Of a DNA stretch of 64,000 nt, positions 57,801 through 64,000 are shown piece after piece. The position numbers were made by a program, and so were the translations under genes. Each line of letters starts with the position of its first letter. The stretch's first letter is position 1. Below the pieces are notes generated by a model. The model ran no database searches. It saw nothing but the letters and a program-made list of their open reading frames with translations, and was not told the DNA's origin. Source of the DNA: Pieris napi (taxonomy: Eukaryota > Arthropoda > Insecta > Lepidoptera > Pieridae); assembly GCF_905475465.1 (NCBI RefSeq), contig NC_062255.1, positions 4,588,001 to 4,652,000 on the forward strand, read 5' to 3'.

Positions 57801-60800
57801 TAACGGAGCTATTTACTATCTCCTAACTTGGTAAATAACCATTCTAGAAATAATATACTTAGACGTATTTTAAAACTATAATGCGAGCTTCGACGTTTTC
57901 CATATTATCTCCGCGTCTTCGATGGAGATAAGAAAATCGTATGGATTTTTAAAATCACATAAAAACGCACACACTTTACACATTCCCCCACACATACCTT
58001 AATTAATAAATTATTAGATAATTGTGTTTGTTGTTCGTTATGGTGTAATCTGTCATCTATATTTTTTTATTTCAAATTGTAAAAATTATCTATTATATAA
58101 CTTTTATCAATGAACTGTTAAATAAATAAATAAATTTCATTAACCAACAAGAAATCAAAATGCTTTTAAAACATAATGTAATATATAAAATTCTCGTGTC
58201 GCGGTGTTTGTGGTTAAACTCCTCCGAAACGGCTTGACCGATTCTCATGAAATTTTTTGTGCATATTGGGTATGTCTGAAAATCGGACAATATCTATTTT
58301 ACACCCCCCTAAATGTTAAGGGTAGTCCCCCTAATATTTTTTTTTTAATTTTAAGATAAATTTTTAATTTTTAGTTTTTTAAGATACAGCATTAAAAAAT
58401 ACATACAACCCCTAATTTTCACCCCTCTACGATCAACCCCTATTTTTTATTATAAATGATAAACATGGCAAAACGACGTTTGCCGGATCAGCTAGTAGAT
58501 ATTCCTATAAAAATCTAGCTATTATTGGTACAGTAACATTGTACATATTGTCTGTTCTTTTATTATATATTTCCCACGAAATATTACAAAATAAGACAAA
58601 GGCATTGACACAGATAAATGTATAACCTTAATTAGCAATAAAAGTATTATCTCAACCAATTCAAAAAGTATTTACTTAAGGTAGTTAAATTCCTCAGTAT
58701 CGAGATAACGTTTGTTTATTTCCTCTGGGTCCTATTGGCAGATTACGTCTTGAAGCTTCGGGCGTTCGAAATGGATTTCTAAATGAAATATTTAGTCATG
58801 GTAATCAACAATCCCTTTTGTGTTTGATAAAGATACGCAGACAAATAAAGAAATATATAATATTGGTGTGAAATGGAACTTTTAATACCGATTTTTTTTT
58901 TTTTTTAAGACAATTCACACCCATTGAACTAGTCCCATGCTAAGCTGGTGAAGATTGTGTTATGGGTACTAGGCAACGGATATACATACATATTATAGAT
59001 AGATAGACATATAAATACATATTTAAACACCCAAGACCTAAGCACAACACCAAATGCTCATCACATCGATGTTCGTCTCAGCCGGGGATCGAACCCGGGA
59101 CCCATGGCTTCGCAGTCAGGGTTACTAACCACTAGACAAATGAGTCGTCATGAATTAGGACTGATATTTCTAAATTGAAGTCTATATTAACCTAAAGCCC
59201 TATTTGTAGTTTTATTATTGCATACACATTACACACACATGCACATGTCGTATAACGCGAATGTCCCATACATTGACATGAGCAACTTGGTTTTAACGTA
59301 ACAGCGATTTTATTAGGACCTAAATAAAGTAGTTGTTTTTGCTACGTTTAGAGGCGAAACGTGTGGAGGAAAACATCTTAAGGAAACCGGCCTCTTACTC
59401 AAAAGATGGCGTGTGTCAGGCACAAATGCCTGATCCTACCTACTTTTCTGTTAAGAATTATCACGGATATATAAATCAGCCAAGATTTAGATGTTGTAGC
59501 AGCCTGTTTTTTTAGAAGCGGTGAGAAATTTAAAGCCTTGTGATTCTTTAGTTTTTATTTAAGTGCGTGAAATTTCTGAACACACTTTGTTTTATATTGC
59601 GAATATATATTTTTTATACGCCATATTTTAATGAACAAAGCCACTATTAATTTTTAAATTTAGTTGCAGGAAGTGTTTAAGCAGATAAAAAAGGAGAAAA
59701 AAAAAGTCGTACAAGAGGTGTAAAATAGGTCCTGAACAGTGCGGAGCAGTATTGGCCTAGTGGCTTCAGCGTGCGTCTCTCATACCTGAGGTTCGATCCC
59801 CGGCAGTGCACCAATGGATTATCTTTCTATGTGCGCATTTAAAATTCGCTCGAACGGTGAAGGAAAACATCGTGAGGAAACCGACACGTCTTAAAAAGTC
59901 GACGGCGTGTTCAGGCACTGGAGGCTGATCACCTACTTGCTTATTAGATTAAAAAATGATCATAAAACAGATTCAGAAAACTGAGGCCCAGACCTAAAAG
60001 AGGTTGTAGTGCCACTGATTTTTTTATTTTAAAATGGATCCTGAACAACCGAGGATCGAATGCACGATCTGTTGGGGCTCACTAAACCAAGTTACTATCC
60101 AGTTATAACCCTATATGGGTCTTGCTTTGATTCCATCCGTTTAATTGATAATTTTTATTTCATAGGCACGATCAGCCTCTCTGACACATGTCATAGATTT
60201 TTTTGATTTGAGACATGCCAGTTTCTTAGAAAGTCCATTGGTGAACGACTCGAACCTACGACCTCAGGGATGAGAGTCGCTCTGAAGCCACTAGTAACAC
60301 TGCTTAAGTAAAAAGCTAAGCATATCAAGTACCTTCGCAAGATAAAATAGAATTTTCATTTCTGCATTTCAATACATTTATAAAAATATCTTTAGCAAAA
60401 GATACAAATTGTAACAAGATAAGAAAATTCGCTGACCGCGCTTGGAATATTGCTTGTATTGACATCTGATTGTATCGATACAACGTTGACAGCTTTTATC
60501 CGAGAAAATATTACCAGAAATATGGGTTTTCCATCGTATTGATATTTCCCGACTTGGAAGTGTATCATATTATTGAATATAAGAAATGTTATATGAGATA
60601 TACTAATATATAAGCTTAGATGAGGTGTAACGTAAAACAAAGATTATCAGTTAGGAGAAGACATTAGAGAAGTATTTATCGAAAAGTGCCTTTGTAAGGA
60701 TTTGAAACAAGTTTTTTCAGATTTATTTTCGATCATATTTTTCATGACTATAATTAATAGGTCATGAATATTGAGTAAGAAAACAATAAACATAATACAA

Positions 60801-61894
60801 CAAAAAAAGGGACGGCCTTATCACTTTTAAATCTCTTTTCAGGCAACCCGTGCTAAAAGAGAGCTGAGAATAACACAGAGAAGTCCAGAAAATAAACAAA
60901 GTAACGTAAGCAACCTAGGGAGCGTTCAAGTATTACGTAACGAGTTTTGGGAGGGGGGGGGGTCCTTTTGTAAAACGTTACGATGCGGGGCGGGAACGTT
61001 ACGCGTTATTGTTAATATTATTTTCGACTTACAACACATAATAGTAACTAAAGAGTCACTAGGTAGTCACGAAACGTTTTACTATACTCGAGTAGAGTAC
61101 TGTACTTGGGTACTGAAAAACGTTACGGCGAGTTACATGGGGGGGGGGGGTCAATAATCTCCAAAAATTGCGTTACGTAATACATGAACGCTCCCTTATA
61201 CAATATACATATTGATATTTACTATTTAATTTATGTCCATTGGTTGGAGTTCAGTACCATTGTCTCAATATCGTACAAACCATGCATCAATAGTTGTATA
61301 AAAAAACTAAAATGTTGACTATAACTTCAGGGTGTCGGTTTTTTGTGACGGTATGCGCGGGCATCGTAAAAATTTACTCTCATAATTTTTACCTAATGCG
61401 CCTAAAGTATAACTTCAAAAATAACCAATTTTCTTATAAAGCGCAGAGTGGGTTGTAGCTCTGCGGGGGTTGAGCTTGGAGACCTCCCGTAGAACAATTT
61501 TTTGCAGCTGATGACCTCGTCTATCCCCTATTTGCGTTTGATACACGACTTTTTGGCCACCCTGTATATATATATTTTTTTATATAACATTTGGTTCTGC
61601 ACTTCTCGCACGAATCATGTTTCTTTTTTTTTTTAGTTTTTCTCTTTAACTAGGGTTGCCTGGAAGAGATCGCTTATTAGCGATAAGGCCGCCCGTTGCA
61701 TCCCTTATAATTTTTATGTATTGTGTTTCTTTTATTTGCAACGAAGTGTAAATCAATAAAATAAATATAACCAACCTGCGTGGTCAGCAGCTGGTCCCAG
61801 GTGACGTAAAGCGTAGACGTGCAGCGCTCCATACGCTAACTGAAGTCCAGTCGACAGCAAATGAGCCAAGAAAGCTGCTCCACACACGATCCAC
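42297..61894 (-). CDS. SLC16-like monocarboxylate transporter, 8 exons, 5'-partial
   Basis: Joining exons 61894-61776, 50547-50380, 48025-47866, 46081-45940, 45464-45336, 43954-43780, 43036-42884 and 42811-42297 gives one open frame of about 519 codons ending in TAA. All introns are GT-AG and phases match at each junction. Seen in the sequence: twelve hydrophobic segments, the first in WIVCGAAF; a YFRKRRQFVELVAHAGGG stretch, matching the R-K-R-R loop between segments 4 and 5 of SLC16 proteins; GWRLGLQAITG at segment 6; a short cytoplasmic loop containing YHPQRRAIMHLKNQRKK between segments 6 and 7; and GAEAIPVIVGVPVTGYIN near segment 11. Members of this family sit in membranes and move monocarboxylates, and in insects also other small solutes, usually with protons. 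The actual substrate cannot be read from sequence. The N-terminal exon with the PDGG motif is not in view. Which insect paralogue this is, I cannot say, so no symbol is given. Confidence 0.88.
42884..43036 (-). CDS. Transporter exon G (segments 9-10)
   Basis: 153 bp, acceptor TTTCAACAG, donor GTGAGT. It encodes ISMLALSSVEGYHG, segment 10 (YVLFAWMYGLCLGGFLYS) and the conserved MKMLTMERVRGRHFTKVW stretch. It splices over a 72-bp intron to the last exon, the split codon reading S. Reading through the donor meets a stop soon after, so the intron has to be removed. Confidence 0.9.
43108..43135 (-). mobile_element. Retroelement 3' scrap, AIQRGNAA family
   Basis: CCAGGGACCAAACTTTTTAA on the minus strand equals the 3' boundary of the copies at 7840 and 9690. 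Lies in the intron between exons F and G. Confidence 0.4.
43142..43504 (+). mobile_element. ACGTGACAACGTC element, copy 1 (intronic)
   Basis: Begins TCGGTTGTCGGTAAAGTCGG, has GAACGTGACAACGTCATAAG and ends GACGTTGTCACGTCAAAAA. ACGTGACAACGTC and its reverse near the two ends make subterminal inverted repeats. Occupies about half of the intron between exons F and G. Matches 56185-56445 in reverse. Confidence 0.68.
43780..43954 (-). CDS. Transporter exon F (segments 8-9)
   Basis: 175 bp, acceptor ACTTTCAG, donor GTATAC. It encodes ALQGFQEGLEESALVLLQTF, then segment 8 (LGFAAVLGCAGFGLVLV), a polar link (RPSAQCLVSKQYLC) and the start of segment 9 (QSAMLGIG). Phase 0 in, phase 1 out. Confidence 0.88.
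44690..45035 (+). mobile_element. ACGTGACAACGTC element, diverged copy (intronic)
   Basis: Starts ATTGGTTGTTTGTAAAGTAG and has TTTACGTGATAACGTC at the spacing seen in 43142-43504, then diverges. In the intron between exons E and F. Confidence 0.5.
45036..45074. repeat. 13-bp tandem repeat, 3 units
   Basis: CACCATAAAAATA repeated three times without mismatch. Confidence 0.9.
45336..45464 (-). CDS. Transporter exon E (central loop and segment 7)
   Basis: 129 bp, exactly 43 codons, phase 0 at both ends. The acceptor is GATAATAG and the donor a consensus GTAAGT. It encodes the lysine-rich end of the central loop (VKEKILKKAQFIDLSPLE) and segment 7 (VLLLSAGLAAFGLYTPVFFL). The loop between segments 6 and 7 is only about 50 residues, short for the family. 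Confidence 0.9.
45940..46081 (-). CDS. Transporter exon D (segment 6 and central loop)
   Basis: 142 bp, acceptor ATTTGCAG, donor GTTAGA. It encodes KLGWRLGLQAITG, segment 6 (FLILAFFLSAVY) and a basic cytoplasmic stretch, SLYHPQRRAIMHLKNQRKK. The GWR motif before segment 6 is typical of SLC16 proteins. It ends at phase 0. Confidence 0.9.
46285..46578 (+). mobile_element. tRNA-derived SINE (family 1), full length with target duplication
   Basis: GAGCATTGTTGGCCTAGTGG (A box), GGTATGATCCACGG (mutated B box), GTGCACCAATGGA, CGAACGGTGAAGGAAAAC, GTGTCAGGCACTGG and GTTGTAGCGCCACAG. ACTTGCTAAA occurs just before (about 46263) and just after (about 46577), a probable target-site duplication. In the intron between exons C and D, opposite to the gene. 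Confidence 0.85.
47866..48025 (-). CDS. Transporter exon C (segments 4-5, RKRR loop)
   Basis: 160 bp, acceptor TTTTGCAG, donor GTGAGT. It encodes the rest of segment 4 (IVLGIGCGLVREAAGLVLG), the TYFRKRRQFVE loop and the glycine-rich segment 5 (AHAGGGVGIALFSVAY). The aromatic-F-x-K-R-R motif followed by a small-residue helix is the clearest family signature in the gene. Phase 1 in, phase 2 out. Confidence 0.9.
48239..48680 (+). mobile_element. GAAGTGAAACTTC element, copy 2 (intronic)
   Basis: Left end GTGCGTGCGTAC...CAGAAGTGAAACTTCTTTG, right end CTAAAGAAGTTTCACTTC. The body differs from the other copies except near the ends, so it is a different subfamily. In the intron between exons B and C. 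Confidence 0.6.
49110..49215 (+). repeat. Interspersed repeat, copy 2 of a pair
   Basis: Matches 1555-1690 in reverse: CTCTGGCAGAATGACCAGC, GCTGTGGAACA and CAGCATAATGCTGA. In the intron between exons B and C. Confidence 0.55.
49980..50354. mobile_element. Helitron-like repeat next to exon B
   Basis: TATATATAAATTACGTGTCA at one side, GAACCGATTTCATT inside, and CAACGCTTGGCGTGTCTGC then CTAGT at the other. This layout fits lepidopteran Helitron-like repeats ending in CTAGT. It stops about 25 bp short of the exon B splice donor. Confidence 0.5.
50380..50547 (-). CDS. Transporter exon B (segments 2-4)
   Basis: 168 bp, acceptor TTTTCCAG and donor GTAATA. It encodes WAGALCVGVSRAAGAIV (segment 2), a basic turn TARRRSPR, LAALLGGILLPLACLF (segment 3) and the start of segment 4 (LHQTLLSYG). 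The frame enters at phase 1 from exon A and leaves at phase 1 into exon C. A Helitron-like repeat stops about 25 bp beyond the donor. Confidence 0.87.
51190..51660 (+). pseudogene. RTE-like reverse transcriptase C-terminal relic
   Basis: The plus strand reads LLYGVESWMLTETKSKKLEA, FEIWVYRYMLKISWTDSIR, then stops, and in other frames repeats the end seen at 24857-25080 (GGCAAAGTGGCAGGTAGAAG ... GGAGATGGCACTATAA). At least two frameshifts and a stop. In the large intron. Confidence 0.78.
51665..52250. other. Intronic DNA, no feature recognised
   Basis: Between a LINE relic and a MITE-like element, nothing recognised. Confidence 0.3.
52259..52530. mobile_element. AGCGTTCAAGTATTACGTAA element, copy 1
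   Basis: Terminal inverted repeats AGCGTTCAAGTATTACGTAA / TTACGTAATACTTGAACGCT. Internally CGTAACGTTTTTCAGTACCC, a partly palindromic AAGTACAGTACTGTACC and poly-C runs (7 and 14 C). Same element as 60917-61197 in reverse. Non-coding. Confidence 0.8.
52664..52854. mobile_element. MITE-like element, sister of 21097-21283
   Basis: Ends AAGCGGGCCATGGACGG and TGGCCCGCTT, and the same spacer GCAGTTTCCATACTAAATTC. Its left segment is an internal hairpin (GACCGCATATTGCAGTC twice, inverted), because part of the left arm is flipped relative to the 21 kb copy. Confidence 0.82.
53582..54160 (+). pseudogene. Mariner-like transposase N-terminal relic
   Basis: A terminal repeat (TTAGGGAAAAAGTCTTTTCG at about 53589) precedes an ATG at 53757. 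The first frame gives MSESIEVIRYILKFYYKK and SATQAAKNCNVYG; after a frameshift near 53870 it continues IWFKRFQSGNFDVKDARRSG, ISSYDVTEELGIDHK and LDIWVSHKLTGRNLMDR. These are the two helix-turn-helix regions of a mariner transposase. The catalytic domain and 3' end are missing. Confidence 0.85.
54170..54680. other. Intronic AT-rich DNA, no feature recognised
   Basis: No right terminal repeat of the mariner relic is found here. Confidence 0.3.
54685..55290 (-). pseudogene. Retroelement C-terminus and 3' end, SGGEFIASSS family (longest copy)
   Basis: The minus strand reads INHSLYGNCIRFYNKLPSEI, RELSLNKFKALVK, stop, KLINKAFYKFEDYLNDPN, then the 3' region with AAAGAGTGGCGGAAAGTTTC. Tails of this kind (RFYNK-P..., NKFK..VK) close many lepidopteran retroelement proteins. 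It ties the three shorter 3' fragments at 24, 28 and 39 kb to one family. Confidence 0.7.
55465..55572 (+). mobile_element. Jockey-like LINE 3' end with poly-A
   Basis: AAAAGGCCAGCAACGCACTT, GCCTTCTGGCTATGTGAGTG, ATCACTTAACATCAGCAG and a run of A at 55560-55572. Confidence 0.68.
55577..56028 (+). mobile_element. GAAGTGAAACTTC element, copy 3 (intronic)
   Basis: Left end GTGCGTGTACTAGTGTACAC then GTTAGAAGTGAAACTTCTTT; right end GATAAAGAAGTTTCACTTC. Contains a tandem array of about 20 bp (ATGTGACGCGTAACCGAAA, nearly four units at 55895-55975). Reverse-oriented partner of 40143-40712, conserved along its length. Confidence 0.75.
56185..56445 (-). mobile_element. ACGTGACAACGTC element, copy 2 (intronic)
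   Basis: Starts TTTTTGACGTGACAACGTC and includes TCGATGGAGCCGGCTGCACG and AAAATGCAACCATTCCATCA, all found reversed in 43142-43504. The 61- and 64-codon frames here are by-products. Confidence 0.7.
57161..57336. repeat. 71-bp inverted repeat with 34-bp loop
   Basis: Left arm 57161-57231, right arm 57266-57336, one mismatch. The arms contain TAATTTAGGCTGAAAATGG and ATACTGGTATTATTGTG; the loop includes CATATTTTTCGTCTATCGAG. Either a young foldback element or a snap-back duplication. No second copy in the window. Confidence 0.92.
57340..58160. other. Intronic DNA, no feature recognised
   Basis: A 68-codon plus frame (57436-57642) is hydrophilic but unassigned. Confidence 0.3.
58170..58500 (-). 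mobile_element. Helitron-like repeat, reverse of the 37 kb copy
   Basis: The minus strand starts CTAGCTGATCCGGCAAACG, has AGGGGTTGATCGTAGAGGGG, TCCGATTTTCAGACATACC and GAATCGGTCAAGCCGTTTCG, and ends AATTTTATATATTACATTA. It has no hairpin, unlike 37030-37410. Confidence 0.6.
58510..58880. other. Intronic DNA, no feature recognised
   Basis: AT-rich, no shared repeat. Confidence 0.3.
58888..59150 (-). mobile_element. tRNA-derived SINE (family 2), copy 2
   Basis: Highly similar to 9848-10090. The minus strand starts near TGACTGCGAAGCCATGGGTC with B box GGGTTCGATCCCCGG and ends in a poly-A of about 15 (T-run at 58892-58906). The near identity of the two copies suggests recent spread. Confidence 0.82.
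59340..59515 (+). mobile_element. tRNA-derived SINE (family 1) fragment
   Basis: Retains the body: GGAGGAAAACATCTTAAGG, GTGTCAGGCACA, GATGTTGTAGCAGCC and a T-run. The head is missing. Confidence 0.6.
59744..60030 (+). mobile_element. tRNA-derived SINE (family 1), full length with target duplication
   Basis: GAGCAGTATTGGCCTAGTGG (A box), GAGGTTCGATCCCCGG (intact B box), GTGCACCAATGGAT, CGAACGGTGAAGGAAAAC, GGCACTGGAGGCTGATC and GGTTGTAGTGCCACTG. AAAATAGGTCCTGAACA before and AAAATGGATCCTGAACA after form a target duplication with two mismatches. Best-preserved member of the family here. Confidence 0.88.
60145..60307 (-). mobile_element. tRNA-derived SINE (family 1) fragment
   Basis: The minus strand has GCAGTGTTACTAGTGGCTTC, GGTTCGAGTCG and CACCAATGGACT, a shortened body and GTGTCAGAGAGG. 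It lies close to the full-length copy in opposite orientation. Confidence 0.65.
60310..60910. other. Intronic DNA, no feature recognised
   Basis: An 82-codon minus frame at 60392-60640 is hydrophobic and AT-rich, unassigned. Confidence 0.3.
60917..61197. mobile_element. AGCGTTCAAGTATTACGTAA element, copy 2
   Basis: AGGGAGCGTTCAAGTATTAC at the left, ATGAACGCTCCCTT at the right, poly-G runs at 60951-60961 and 61140-61150, and a TACTCGAGTAGAGTACTG core. Reverse of 52259-52530; both lie in the large intron. Confidence 0.8.
61366..61425. repeat. Decayed end of a GAAGTGAAACTTC element
   Basis: TAATGCGCCTAAAGTATAAC followed by TTCAAAAATAACC resembles the right end of 48239-48680 (CATGCGCCTAAAGAAG...). 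Only one end remains. Confidence 0.45.
61507..61571. repeat. Short interspersed repeat shared with 19479-19547
   Basis: GATGACCTCGTCTATCCCCT, TTGCGTTTGATACACGAC and CACCCTGTATATA. Confidence 0.6.
61585..61770 (+). mobile_element. Non-LTR 3' end, CTGGAAGAGAT family, abutting exon A
   Basis: GGTTGCCTGGAAGAGATCGC, TTAGCGATAAGGCCGCCCG, CAACGAAGTGTAAATCAATA and an (AAATA) tail ending at 61770. The exon A donor begins at 61775, so only about five intron bases separate the element from the exon. Confidence 0.75.
61776..61894 (-). CDS. Transporter exon A (first visible exon)
   Basis: 119 bp encoding transmembrane segment 1 (WIVCGAAFLAHLLSTG) and the start of the following loop (LRHLGPAADHA). The acceptor is TTTAAG before GTGG and the donor is GTTGGT, a weak match to the GTAAGT consensus. 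It starts in mid-codon, needing two bases from an upstream exon, and ends with one base of a codon completed as V by exon B. The SLC16 hallmark PDGGxGW would end just upstream: the first full codon is W, and the split codon ends in G, which fits G-W across the intron. A LINE 3' tail begins right after the donor. Confidence 0.85.
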
Positions 61895-62145
61895 CTTAAA
61901 TATAAATCGTATTACCACGTTATGATTATATGGAGCTGTTTTATAAAATCTCCATTTGATGAGTTAATGAAAAATGGCTGACGAGTGACACTACATTTCT
62001 TAAAAAAAATCACCATAATCCTTATTAATATTTTAAAATTACAGAGATTTAAGTGTTAACGCGAAATTGAGAAACAGAAAATTGAAAAATGTCTAATAAG
62101 TATTGAGTATTAAGAAGTGATTTCCATGGCTGACGCACAAACTGT

Positions 62146-62339
62146 GCAGCCTTGCGATTCTGTAACTCACTTTTCGAACTCACACAGCGGTTTTCACAGC
62201 GGCGGTCGCGTTCAAATCAGTCGTGAAGCAGTCATTTTATGATTTGGCATTCTAATAAGGAGGGAGCTTGTAGTTTATTGTTTATCAGAATGCCAAATCG
62301 AAAGAGATTCGAAAAGTGAGTTACAGAATCGCAAGGCAG
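62146..62339. mobile_element. Foldback element, relative of 27203-27483
   Basis: GCCTTGCGATTCTGTAACTC at the left and GAGTTACAGAATCGCAAGGC at the right are exact reverse complements. CAGCGGCGGTCGCG and CAGTCATTTTATGATTTGGC inside match the 27 kb copy. Upstream of exon A. Confidence 0.8.
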
Positions 62340-62344
62340 GCCCA

Positions 62345-62885
62345 GAAATAGGGAAAGAAAGAAAATCGCAACTTTTAGCAAAACAACTATAAATGTTGTA
62401 TATTCGACGTTTTTATGAAACAACAGTCGTACTAATTATGACTCGTGTGACACGCTTTGATTCTCAAAAAGGGAGCTTACAGAAAGTCATTCCCCCCTCT
62501 TATTACGGAAAAAGGAAAAATACGTCATGTGTATAATTATGCCTTGATCACACCTAAAAACATTGATCGCTTATGTTTTAAACACTTGATTTTAAAAGTT
62601 TTAGGACGCGTATGAAATGTACGCGATTTATTATCTCCCAAACATTAAACCCAATAAAACACTTGTCATGAGCGTTATAAATCGTCTCTATGATTTATGG
62701 ATGAGCGAAAATAGGTTGTTTATTGAAGTTTTTATTGATGTTCATTTATTATAGTGCTTCGAGCAGATGTGGTTTTTGAGTTTACAAAAATGAATTTTAT
62801 TAATAAACAAATTCAAAATCTCAGATACACATCCTTGACCACGACTGTTCAAATACGATAATTTAAAAAAATATTAGCCGTCACG
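62345..62885. other. 5' side of the visible gene, no exon recognised
   Basis: I looked on the minus strand for a PDGG-encoding exon ending in a donor of matching phase and found none between here and the right edge. Confidence 0.35.
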
Positions 62886-62892
62886 GGATGCC

Positions 62893-63240
62893 TGGCCGAA
62901 GTGAAACTTCGACATTATTTTGTAAAAGTAATATGCAGAAAAGAACAGATTGTGATAGGAACAGATTGTGATAGGAACTAATTATGTCATAATGATATAA
63001 TAAAATATTACAATTTTTTTCCAGATAACGATGACTATTTATTGAATAAACATTTATTTTCATTAAATACAAAAATTTACGAATTTATTTCAAATCGTGA
63101 CTACTTAATTCGTTTCATCAGTGACTGCGAAATACACACACCACTGCATATAGACTGTATATACACCATAATATAGCGTGGCGACGCGTCGCCACGCCAT
63201 AAATCGGTTTTACGTGCGGCTATAGATGTTTCACATCAAA
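62893..63240. mobile_element. GAAGTGAAACTTC element, copy 4 (diverged)
   Basis: Left end GCCGAAGTGAAACTTCGAC, right end CTATAGATGTTTCACATC. Inside, AACAGATTGTGATAGG is repeated in tandem at 62943-62978 and a 22-bp perfect palindrome lies at 63176-63197. Confidence 0.5.
63176..63197. repeat. 22-bp perfect palindrome
   Basis: GCGTGGCGACG joined directly to its reverse complement, with no loop, GC-rich inside AT-rich DNA. Confidence 0.92.
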
Positions 63241-63917
63241 AATCTTCATACATAAATTGTCTTTATATTGGTAAAGTATTGTTTTATCACAAGAAGTATG
63301 ATTTTAAACATAGGCTAGCAGCTTGGTCACTAACAAGCGATTTGTTTCAAGCAGGAGTAGGAATCTAATCTGCCGAAATTTCTGAGGGTACTATTAATCT
63401 GTAAACAGAATTTAGGCTACAACACTAATTGATCCTAATCACTTTCGTCCAACTTTGCAAATAAATGAAAGGAACAAAACATTTTATTTTATTAACACAG
63501 GCCAGTACTATATAACTACCTACTAAATTACCAAAAACAAATCAAAAGATGAGCTTAAGATACTAAATAGATAAGAAAACCTAAAGAGGGGGAGTTATTC
63601 TACAAAATAAAGGGATTTTAATTAGAATTTTTAATAATGATGTGATTAAACTGCCACGGAAATATCTATTCCATTAATAATTTTGTCTAGTTCGAAACTG
63701 ACTACTCTCCGGAAATTAAGCAAGCGTCAGGCCTAAATGTCCTTAAGAAGTGGGATGACAAAATTTATTTTCAGCAGTTTGTATTCACGAGTAGAAGAAT
63801 TTCATTATTAACGACAATTTTTTTTCCTAATTATTGGTTGTCTACGTGAATTTCAATTGCGTTGTTTTCAGAAATAATGAGACAAGTTTGTATCAACCTT
63901 CTAGAGCTAAAATATTT

Positions 63918-64000
63918 ATACAGTGCAACCTCGATATAACAAATCGGAGGGGAACAAGAAAATATTCGTAATATCAAGTAATTCGTTGAACTGAGGTTTG
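63918..64000. mobile_element. Possible pogo/Tigger-like end running off the window
   Basis: CAGTGCAACCTCGATATAAC begins a sequence (with GGAGGGGAACAAG and a later inexact repeat, ATTCGTTGAACTGAGGTTTG) that resembles pogo/Tigger terminal repeats. The second part is roughly the inverse of the first, so this may be a tiny foldback or just one end. Confidence 0.45.

Noticed and set aside
59744..59815. Functional tRNA gene
   Set aside because: A and B boxes are present, but the sequence continues into a SINE body, occurs in many diverged copies and has a target duplication, so it is a SINE head.
42297..61894. Assigning the transporter a named insect paralogue (for example karmoisin)
   Set aside because: Family membership is clear but I cannot separate the insect SLC16 paralogues without alignments, so no symbol is given.
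61900..64000. First coding exon of the transporter with the PDGG motif
   Set aside because: No minus-strand stretch with that motif and a phase-compatible donor was found; it probably lies beyond the window.
1..64000. CRISPR arrays, operons, rRNA, phage or plasmid features
   Set aside because: No regularly spaced direct repeats and no bacterial gene organisation; introns and SINEs show a eukaryotic genome.

Overview
The window looks like lepidopteran (moth or butterfly) nuclear DNA. It is AT-rich (roughly two-thirds A+T by eye), has one spliced host gene with GT-AG introns, and is packed with repeat types I recognise from Lepidoptera: tRNA-derived SINEs, non-LTR retrotransposon 3' ends, mariner relics, Helitron-like pieces and many short inverted-repeat elements. 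Nothing bacterial, plasmid or viral was seen: no operons, no rRNA, no CRISPR.

The one confident host gene lies on the minus strand and runs leftwards from about 61.9 kb to 42.3 kb. I reconstructed eight exons (61894-61776, 50547-50380, 48025-47866, 46081-45940, 45464-45336, 43954-43780, 43036-42884, 42811-42297). Phases agree at every junction, giving about 519 codons of a 12-segment major facilitator of the SLC16 / monocarboxylate-transporter type. The exon with the start codon and the usual PDGG motif is not visible and probably lies beyond the right edge. The first intron seen here is 11.2 kb and full of mobile elements; the others are 72 bp to 2.4 kb. The protein ends in an unusual cysteine-rich tail.

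From 1 to 42 kb I see no convincing host gene. This part is AT-rich intergenic sequence with decayed elements: jockey-like LINE C-termini (2.9, 6.7 and 32.9 kb), RTE-like C-termini (24.9, 28.1, 28.8 and 31 kb), a reverse-transcriptase family ending in an AIQRGNAA motif (4, 8, 9.7, 23.8 and 25.2 kb), SINEs (8.9, 9.9, 14.4, 22.5, 29.6 and 40.8 kb), a mariner 3' end (14 kb) and several foldback elements. Two weak coding candidates there, a 136-codon orphan frame at 30.5 kb and a possible terminal exon at 0.2-0.35 kb, are flagged as speculative.

From 42 to 64 kb the transporter gene is interleaved with the same repeat families, several as inverted pairs in different introns (43.2/56.3, 40.4/55.8 and 52.4/61.1 kb). 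The most interesting structural signal is a set of short-loop hairpins inside element copies. At 33.0 and 37.3 kb, comparison with sister copies in the window shows that the second arm is an inserted reverse complement of adjacent sequence, the pattern left by template switching. I did not find a new defence or metabolic system; the novelty here is genome structure.
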